Below, piece by piece: positions 1 through 5,082 of a stretch of 10,389 nucleotides of DNA; the stretch's first letter is position 1, and each line of letters starts with the position of its first letter. Under the pieces are notes generated by a model. That model saw nothing but the letters and a program-made list of their open reading frames with translations. It was not told the origin of the DNA and did no database searches. The translations under genes and the position numbers were made by a program. Source of the DNA: Victivallales bacterium (GTDB lineage: Bacteria; Verrucomicrobiota; Lentisphaeria; Oligosphaerales; Oligosphaeraceae); contig JAFTAC010000459.1 in assembly GCA_017458805.1 (NCBI GenBank), positions 1 to 10,389 of the forward strand, given 5' to 3'.

Positions 1-51
1 AAGACGCTCTTCAGCCTCTCGCACTTTGTTTTGCTGTTCTTCTTTCGTCAT
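1..51 (-). CDS. N-terminal fragment of an unidentified protein (runs off the window)
   Basis: On the minus strand an ATG at 51-49 opens a frame that stays open to the window edge and reads MTKEEQQNKVREAEERL. The 17 residues are strongly charged and would form a helix, which looks like a real protein start rather than noise, but they are too few to name a family. No convincing Shine-Dalgarno lies upstream of this ATG, unlike the + strand genes here, so the start or the gene itself could be wrong. It is divergent from the transporter gene, and the two would share the intergenic region from 52 to 351. The function is unknown. Confidence 0.4.
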   Translation of the reverse strand, partial: MTKEEQQNKVREAEERL

Positions 52-80
52 GTTGTGTATCCCATGGGTGAAGGCGTCTA

Positions 81-109
81 GTGACACCAATTACTACATT
101 ATCTATAAT
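81..109 (+). promoter_or_regulatory. Predicted sigma70-type promoter for the transporter operon
   Basis: A -35 box GTGACA (81-86, five of six matches to TTGACA) and a perfect -10 box TATAAT (104-109) are separated by exactly 17 bp. Transcription would start near 116-117, giving a 5' leader of about 235 nt before the MFS start codon and placing the whole 9-bp repeat array inside the RNA. The surroundings are AT-rich compared with the genes. The call rests on the sequence match alone. A divergent promoter for the minus-strand gene probably overlaps this area, but no clear pair of boxes was found for it. Confidence 0.65.
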
Positions 110-162
110 ATAACCCACTTCGCAGGTTTTTCTAGCAAGAAAGGCTAACGCGCTTGCGAATT

Positions 163-192
163 ATGAAAAGTGGTTTAAATTCTTTTCTCTAG
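163..192 (+). other. Possible 9-codon leader ORF ending in the first repeat
   Basis: An ATG at 163 starts a frame reading MKSGLNSFL that stops at the TAG (190-192) of the first 9-bp repeat. It lies within the predicted leader RNA, in the same frame as the transporter. No Shine-Dalgarno is visible at a proper distance (the nearest purine run, at 137-144, is too far away), so it may well not be translated. It is listed because it is the only short ATG frame noted between the promoter and the array, and its stop codon is supplied by the repeat. Confidence 0.15.
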
Positions 193-311
193 AATCTCTA
201 GAATCTCTAGAATCTCTAGAATCTCTAGAATCTCTAGAATCTCTAGAATCTCTAGAATCTCTAGAAGCTCTAGAAGCTCTAGAAGCTCTAGAAGCTCTAG
301 AAGCTCTAGAA
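186..311 (+). repeat. Tandem array of fourteen 9-bp TCTAGA-containing repeats
   Basis: Nine head-to-tail copies of TCTCTAGAA (186-266) are followed without a break by five copies of GCTCTAGAA (267-311). All copies are perfect and the two versions differ only at the first base. Every unit carries the palindrome TCTAGA, so palindromes recur every 9 bp. In RNA neighbouring units could pair as 6-bp stems with 3-nt loops (AUC or AGC). Isolated TCTAG sequences also occur just upstream at 77-81 and 131-135. Read in frame from 186 the array would encode Ser-Leu-Glu then Ala-Leu-Glu triplets. In the transporter frame every unit contains a TAG stop. The array lies between the predicted promoter and the transporter Shine-Dalgarno. 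The function is unknown; a perfect repeat like this should vary in copy number by slippage. Confidence 0.97.
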
Positions 312-351
312 GCCACCACTAAAACCAACCATCACGGGGAGAATATTCAAT

Positions 352-1632
352 ATGGGTTTCGCGGCGACGCTCTCGGAGTCAGAGCGGAGAAAAAGTTCCA
401 ACAACGCGATATGGTCCGCGATATACGGATGCATTTCCGAGCAGTTCATAGACAGCAACACCATTGTCATTCTTTATCTGATGCTGCTTGGGGGGAGCGC
501 CTCCTTTTCGCTGTTCTCGTCTGCGATAAGCTCGTTTGCGCATGCGTTCAGCTCCATCCCGTTCGCCTATCTCATTGCACATATCGGGTTGCGCAAGAGC
601 TATTCCGTGTCGGTCTATGCGGGCATTGCGATGTTTCTGCTGATGGCAATGGCACCCTACATGGGGGGCTGGGGCAAGTATGTCGTCATTCTCTCCAGCC
701 TGGCCTATTCGATGACGCGCCCGCTCTATTCGGCGACCTGGTACCCGATCCTCAACAACTTCCTGCGTCCGCAGGACCGCGTGCCGTTTTTCAGCCGCAT
801 GCGCGTCCTATACATGCTGTTCAACACCATCCTGATATTCGGGCTGGGAAAGCTCTTTGGGAAGAACCCGCCCGTCTGGCTCATGCAGGCGGCCATCGCC
901 TTTGCGGGTATCACCTTGCTTGGACGCAAAATCTACCTGGACAAACTGCCCATCGACCCAAATGCCAAGCGGGAGGTCGTGCATTTCCCGTCGTCTCTCT
1001 TTGCCTTGCGCAAGAGCCCGAAGCTCATCGGGTTCTGCTGCCTCATCTTCTATCTTGACCTGTTCGTGCTGGCGGTGATTCCCGTGGCAACTATCTATAT
1101 GAAGGTAGGGCTGGGAATCGGCGCCTCCGTCATCATGTACGCCACCTCCTGCAATCTGGCGGGAGTCATTCTGGGGAACGCCCTGGCAAGCCCCATCGTC
1201 AAATACTTTGGGCTCTTCAAGTTCCAGGTGCTTACCCATCTGAACGGATTGCTGGTCATCGGCCTGCTGCTGTTCGTTCACGAGGGAAACCCCGCGAATC
1301 TTCCGCTGCTATTTGCAGCGTTCCTGCTGAACGGCATTACGCAGGCCGCATTGATGTGCCTTGGCTCCACGCGCCAGCTATCCCTTGGGCAGCCTGACAA
1401 CGCGGTGATTTCCATGGCCTTCGTCACCTCCATGCAGAACCTCGGCACCTTCATCGGACGCAGCGGCGTCACCCTCGTGCTTGCCTCAGGTGCGCTTGCA
1501 CCTTTCTGGACGAAGCACGGAATCACCTTCACCCATTACCATTCCATCTTCCTCTGCTGCTTCATTATGACTGCCATCGGGCTTATCTTCCAATTGCTTG
1601 CAACCGCCGAACCTGGCGAGACAAAGGGGTGA
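352..1632 (+). CDS. MFS-type membrane transporter, probably for a sugar or oligosaccharide
   Basis: This 426-residue protein is an inner-membrane permease of major facilitator type. It has about twelve hydrophobic segments, roughly residues 35-50, 55-78, 85-103, 108-125, 153-170, 175-191, 225-248, 258-280, 292-310, 316-340, 350-380 and 397-417, with a longer polar loop (about 192-224) between the two halves, as expected for MFS. The basic stretch GLRKS (79-83) sits where the family's loop 2-3 motif normally lies. The start at 352 is supported by GGGGAG (336-341) ten bases upstream and by TAG stops in this frame throughout the repeat array just upstream. It is the first gene of the unit; a lyase-like gene begins 6 bp after its stop, which suggests it imports the saccharide those enzymes act on. 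The substrate cannot be read from the sequence; assignment to MFS rests on length and topology. Confidence 0.8.
   Translation: MGFAATLSESERRKSSNNAIWSAIYGCISEQFIDSNTIVILYLMLLGGSASFSLFSSAISSFAHAFSSIPFAYLIAHIGLRKSYSVSVYAGIAMFLLMAMAPYMGGWGKYVVILSSLAYSMTRPLYSATWYPILNNFLRPQDRVPFFSRMRVLYMLFNTILIFGLGKLFGKNPPVWLMQAAIAFAGITLLGRKIYLDKLPIDPNAKREVVHFPSSLFALRKSPKLIGFCCLIFYLDLFVLAVIPVATIYMKVGLGIGASVIMYATSCNLAGVILGNALASPIVKYFGLFKFQVLTHLNGLLVIGLLLFVHEGNPANLPLLFAAFLLNGITQAALMCLGSTRQLSLGQPDNAVISMAFVTSMQNLGTFIGRSGVTLVLASGALAPFWTKHGITFTHYHSIFLCCFIMTAIGLIFQLLATAEPGETKG
1626..1632 (+). promoter_or_regulatory. Shine-Dalgarno of the lyase gene overlapping the transporter stop
   Basis: The sequence GGGGTGA, preceded by AAA, runs through the transporter TGA stop (1630-1632) and lies 6 bp before the ATG at 1639. 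Such an overlap is typical of translationally coupled genes in one operon and fixes the start of the downstream protein at 1639. Confidence 0.7.
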
Positions 1633-1638
1633 CTTTCT

Positions 1639-3369
1639 ATGGATATTGCTAAGTTTCACACATTCAAGGCATTTTCGACGATTGAAGAGCGTCCCGTATG
1701 GGAGGCGTTGGCTGTCTCCGATGAGAAGCGCAGGCTGGTCGCCGCGATTCTGGCGGATGCGGAGAAGGTGCTTTCAGAGCCAGTGCCGTCTCTCTCCGCG
1801 CTGAACTTCATGGACTATGCGCGCAACGGAAACCGTCTGCGCTACGAGAACCCCTACTTCCGTCGTCGCTCCAACCTGGCCTCGCTCGTGCTGGCGGAGT
1901 GCATTGAAGACAAGGGGCGCTTCATCGACGCCGTCATCTGCCACATCTGGGATATCCTTGGCGAACCAACCTGGTGCGTGCCTGCGCACACAGGTGCCTT
2001 GCCCGATCCCTTCCCATTCATCGACTACCCGGCAGTGGACCTTTTCGCCGCCGAGACGGGCATGTACCTGGCGCAGACGCTGGAACTGCTTTCCAGCAGG
2101 CTGGAGGCCGTCTCCCGCAACCTAGTCGCCCGCATCCGCAAGGAAATCGTCGAACGGCTCATAGAGCCTGTCGAAACGGACATTTCGCGGTATTGGTGGA
2201 GCAAAAACGCCAACAACTGGAACGTCTGGATCTGCTCCAACCTCATCTGGACCGCCAACACCGTGCTTGCGGGGGACGACGCCCGCTTCGATGCGTTTGC
2301 CAGGCTGCTCTCAAAGCCTATCAAGCTCTATTACGACTCCTACCCCGAAGACGGCGCCTGCCTGGAGGGACCTGGCTACTGGAACGTTTCCGTCCCCAAA
2401 TACTTCCTGTTTATGGAGGCAATGCGACACGCTTCTGACGGCGCTGTTTCATGCGGCCGGGAGCCCAAGTTCCAGAACATGTGCCGCTACCTGGCCGACG
2501 CCTGGTACGACGGCGATATGAATGTCCGTTTCGCTGACTGCGGCAGCAGGCACAATGTCGCCATCGGCGTGATGCGCGCCATGGCGGAGTACGCCAACGT
2601 GCCTGAAACCATCGCGCTGGCGGACATGCTGGATGAGCTGGGCGTCGATTACCCGCGTGTACACACGCCGATTCTCCCCTTCCTTTATTCGTTTTTCACC
2701 CATCGGCATCCCGAAATAGTGCGTCCCGAGCGTTCATTTCGCGTCTATGGGCAGTCCCAGCAGCTTTTCTGGAAGCGTGGCAGGCTCCTCATCGCCATCA
2801 AAGGGGGCGGGAACGACGAGCCGCACAACCACAACGACGTGGGGCATTTTGTCATCGGAAAGGAGGGGCTTTTCCATGTCTTGGACATGGGAACTGCCTC
2901 CTATACGCGAAGCAGTTTTTCGGCAGACCGCTACAAGAACTATCCCCAGAGCGGCCTTAGCCATAATCCTCTGGTGTTCGACGGAGTCCCCCAGCAGGCG
3001 GGACACTATCATGCCGAACACTTCGAGGCTTCAGGCGATGAAAACGCCTTCACCTGCCGCATGGAAATCAGCAGCTGCTATCCGAAGGAACTTGGGCTGC
3101 GCTCCTACTGGAGGAGCTTTGCGTTTGACGGGCACACGCTCGTCGTCAAGGACGAATGGCAGGCGGAACGCCCGCTGACACCCACCATGACCCTTCTTCA
3201 CCAGCCCCCGACCATCGAATACACAAGCCCTCTTGCTTCCAGGACCGAGCCGTATCCTCTGGATGACCCTGGCCTGCAAAGTGCTTGGGGCGCAACCCTC
3301 TACCGCACGATTCTCACAGGCACCCCCGCCAGCAACGGCAGCATGACAGTCGCCTTCCCATTAGCCTAA
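1639..3369 (+). CDS. Heparinase II/III-family protein (polysaccharide lyase-like)
   Basis: The 576-residue product has the two-part layout of the heparinase II/III superfamily. An N-terminal helical toroid (about 1-340) contains NNW (192-194) and a PEDG..EGPGYW segment (236-248). A C-terminal beta-sandwich (about 365-576) carries the family hallmark HNHND (396-400) followed by VGHF, and SHNPLVFDG (441-449). The first segments hold the Asn/Tyr/His environment used for beta-elimination of uronic-acid polysaccharides in known members; HNHND belongs to the metal-supporting C-terminal domain. No signal peptide or lipobox is seen (it begins MDIAKFHTFK), so it is predicted to be cytoplasmic, acting on imported oligosaccharides. 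It is probably translationally coupled to the transporter 6 bp upstream. The exact substrate (glycosaminoglycan, alginate-like or other uronate glycan) and PL family cannot be fixed by eye; some relatives are uncharacterised or not lyases. Confidence 0.88.
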   Translation: MDIAKFHTFKAFSTIEERPVWEALAVSDEKRRLVAAILADAEKVLSEPVPSLSALNFMDYARNGNRLRYENPYFRRRSNLASLVLAECIEDKGRFIDAVICHIWDILGEPTWCVPAHTGALPDPFPFIDYPAVDLFAAETGMYLAQTLELLSSRLEAVSRNLVARIRKEIVERLIEPVETDISRYWWSKNANNWNVWICSNLIWTANTVLAGDDARFDAFARLLSKPIKLYYDSYPEDGACLEGPGYWNVSVPKYFLFMEAMRHASDGAVSCGREPKFQNMCRYLADAWYDGDMNVRFADCGSRHNVAIGVMRAMAEYANVPETIALADMLDELGVDYPRVHTPILPFLYSFFTHRHPEIVRPERSFRVYGQSQQLFWKRGRLLIAIKGGGNDEPHNHNDVGHFVIGKEGLFHVLDMGTASYTRSSFSADRYKNYPQSGLSHNPLVFDGVPQQAGHYHAEHFEASGDENAFTCRMEISSCYPKELGLRSYWRSFAFDGHTLVVKDEWQAERPLTPTMTLLHQPPTIEYTSPLASRTEPYPLDDPGLQSAWGATLYRTILTGTPASNGSMTVAFPLA

Positions 3370-3390
3370 TCGTCCCCTCCATCCCTTGGA

Positions 3391-3460
3391 GAAGCACGGG
3401 CTCTGCCCCGAGGTGAAGCACGGGCTCTGCCCCGTGGTGAAGCACGGGCTTCGCCCCGTG
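3391..3460 (+). repeat. Three 24-bp hairpin-forming tandem repeats between the lyase and GH51 genes
   Basis: Three direct copies of GAAGCACGGGCTCTGCCCCG plus a four-base spacer occupy 3391-3414, 3415-3438 and 3439-3460 (the last is 22 bp). Units 2 and 3 form a 6-bp stem CACGGG/CCCGTG around a 6-nt loop (CTCTGC or CTTCGC). In unit 1 the outer pairs are lost (CCCCGAGG), leaving CGGG/CCCG. They fill most of the 111-bp gap. No T-run follows; the hairpins are followed by CAATAAAAAAAGG, so they do not look like a + strand terminator. They resemble REP-type intergenic palindromes and could stabilise RNA or adjust expression between operon genes. That role is inference. Confidence 0.9.
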
Positions 3461-3480
3461 CAATAAAAAAAGGTACCCCT

Positions 3481-4956
3481 ATGAACATCATCAGCATTGA
3501 CACCACCCCGAAGTACGACCTTTCCCCTTATCTTTACATGCAGTTTGCGGAGCCCCTGGGCAATGCGGACTCCTCCATCGACGCCTCCTGGGATTTCCGC
3601 GCTGAGAAGTGGCAGCCAAAGGCATTGGAGATGGTGAAGCGGCTTGCGCCCCCGATGCTGCGCTGGGGCGGCTGCTTCTCCTCCTACTACCACTGGCGGG
3701 AGGCTGTCGGCCCGATGGCAGAACGCGTGCCCATGCACAATTCATGCTGGGACGGCATTTATCTCAACCACGTCGGCACCGCCGAGCTGGCGGAGCTGGC
3801 CAAAGAGGTCGGCAGCGAGCTGCTTTTCTGCGTCAACTTTGAATCGGATGGTCGTATGCACTGGGCCTATCCCTGCGAAGGGCAGAACCGCCTTGGCACC
3901 GCCGAGGAGGCCGCCGAGTGGGTGCGCTACTGCAATGACCCCGACGACAAGCTACGCAGGAGCCACGGACACGTGCAGCCGTATGGTGTACACTACTGGC
4001 AGATTGGCAACGAGACGAGCTACGACAAGCGAGGCTTCACCAGCGAACAGAATGCGGCGAAGGCTGTGGAGTTCATCAAGGCGATGCGCGGTGCGGACCC
4101 GAGCCTCAAGCTGATTGTCTGGGGCGATGGCCCCAATGACGAATGGCAGGGACGCTATCTGGCGGGAGAGACCTGCTCGTGGACGAAGGAGATTTGCGAG
4201 GCTGTTGGGGACACGGCTGACATGGTGGCCTTCCACAACCACTTTGGCGGCGGCCCACGCTATGCGGCCCTGCAGGGCACCGAGTACCGTAAAGACTCCG
4301 ATGTGACTTGGGAGAAGATTCTGGAGACGACGCGTGACTTCGAGGACCGCATCCTTTATATGGAGAAATCCGTTGCACCCTTCGGGCAGAAGCTGGCCAT
4401 CACGGAAGGGCATTACTCGCTGCGTGGACGCCATCGCGGCGACCTCCTCTCATCATGGTACGCAGGCATCGCATACGCCCGCTGCGCCAACATGCTGGAA
4501 CGCCATGGCGACATCGTCAAGATTGCGACGCTGGCCGACTTCATGGGCAACCGCTGGCAGAACAACGCCATCATGCTGCCTACGCCCATCTGGACGAACG
4601 ACGTCGCCTACTTCCTGCCTGTCGGCACCATCATGGGGCTTTTCAGCCATCATCTTGGAAAGCAGGCTCTTGCCGTGACCGCCCCCGATGGTATCGACGT
4701 CGCCGCCAGCCGCACGGACGACAAGGTCTTCCTGCACATCGTCAACCTGAACCGCACATTGGCGAAACGCCTGGACATCTCTATCCCAGGCTTCAATGCC
4801 ACGCCCTCCCGCATCCTCGAAATCAGCCCGAACCCCGAGGACGAGGTATCCAGCGTATGCGCTGACATCTTCGCGCCCCATGACGTCACCCCAACCGCCG
4901 CCTACACCCTGCCCGCCGCCGCTGTCACCGTGATGGAGTTCGATAGGCAGGGGTAA
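3481..4956 (+). CDS. GH51-like alpha-L-arabinofuranosidase, probably cytoplasmic
   Basis: A 491-residue glycoside hydrolase of clan GH-A fold, closest by eye to GH51 alpha-L-arabinofuranosidases, which release terminal arabinofuranose from arabinan, arabinoxylan or related oligosaccharides. Seen directly: LRWGGCFSSYYHWREAVGP (60-78), matching the family segment near the N-terminus; YWQIGNE (172-178), with E178 the likely acid/base; and ITEGH (307-311), with E309 the likely nucleophile. The 131-residue gap between them is near that in known GH51 enzymes. After about residue 345 comes the C-terminal beta-sandwich with a MLPTPIWTND stretch (365-374). It has no signal peptide. The start at 3481 has AAAGG about 7 bases upstream. 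The usual RWPGG is RWGG here, with the proline missing, so the protein is a divergent member. A different pentose or uronic specificity is possible. It is the last gene of the inferred import-and-cleavage unit. Confidence 0.82.
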   Translation: MNIISIDTTPKYDLSPYLYMQFAEPLGNADSSIDASWDFRAEKWQPKALEMVKRLAPPMLRWGGCFSSYYHWREAVGPMAERVPMHNSCWDGIYLNHVGTAELAELAKEVGSELLFCVNFESDGRMHWAYPCEGQNRLGTAEEAAEWVRYCNDPDDKLRRSHGHVQPYGVHYWQIGNETSYDKRGFTSEQNAAKAVEFIKAMRGADPSLKLIVWGDGPNDEWQGRYLAGETCSWTKEICEAVGDTADMVAFHNHFGGGPRYAALQGTEYRKDSDVTWEKILETTRDFEDRILYMEKSVAPFGQKLAITEGHYSLRGRHRGDLLSSWYAGIAYARCANMLERHGDIVKIATLADFMGNRWQNNAIMLPTPIWTNDVAYFLPVGTIMGLFSHHLGKQALAVTAPDGIDVAASRTDDKVFLHIVNLNRTLAKRLDISIPGFNATPSRILEISPNPEDEVSSVCADIFAPHDVTPTAAYTLPAAAVTVMEFDRQG

Positions 4957-4981
4957 CGATGCCCGTCATTGTTGTTTTTTT
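4954..4981 (+). terminator. Candidate intrinsic terminator overlapping the GH51 stop codon
   Basis: AACGATG (4955-4961) can pair with CATTGTT (4967-4973) around the loop CCCGT, with one G-U wobble and a possible extra U-G pair at 4954/4974. Seven T residues (4975-4981) follow directly. The stem begins inside the TAA stop codon. It contains only two G-C pairs, so it is weaker than typical terminators, but the hairpin, T-run and position at the end of the gene agree with an end of the sugar-use transcript. Confidence 0.45.
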
Positions 4982-5030
4982 CAATTTCCTCTCAAATAAT
5001 CTGACTATCACATTCGTTTACGCGTATGTA
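4972..5030 (+). promoter_or_regulatory. Possible promoter(s) for the alpha-2-macroglobulin gene
   Basis: The AT-rich gap before the macroglobulin gene has two weak candidates. One is TTGTTT (4972-4977) and AATAAT (4995-5000), 17 bp apart. The other is CTGACT (5001-5006) and TATGTA (5025-5030), 18 bp apart. Neither is close to consensus, and the first overlaps the candidate terminator's T-run. Together with that terminator they suggest the macroglobulin is transcribed separately, but readthrough from the upstream operon cannot be excluded. Confidence 0.3.
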
Positions 5031-5068
5031 AGGGGCGAGGTGTGCCCTGAAAACCTTATTTTTTATTC

Positions 5069-5075
5069 GGGAGGA
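5069..5075 (+). promoter_or_regulatory. Strong Shine-Dalgarno fixing the macroglobulin start
   Basis: GGGAGGA lies 7 bases before the ATG at 5083 and is the best ribosome-binding site in the window. It selects this ATG over the overlapping frame beginning at 4959, which has no comparable site. Confidence 0.85.
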
Positions 5076-5082
5076 CGTTGTA

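Noticed and set aside
186..311. The 9-bp array as a CRISPR array or replication-origin iteron set
   Set aside because: Units are contiguous with no spacers, far shorter than CRISPR repeats, and no cas, rep or par gene is nearby.
411..1058. A 215-codon + strand frame overlapping the transporter, open upstream through the 9-bp array
   Set aside because: The transporter frame gives a coherent polytopic membrane protein. This frame gives a His/Arg/Pro-rich product without motifs. Only the repeat part of the frame was kept as an observation.
3443..3460. The CACGGG/CCCGTG hairpin as an intrinsic terminator
   Set aside because: It is followed by an A-rich stretch and not T residues on the + strand, and it comes in three tandem copies inside an apparent operon.
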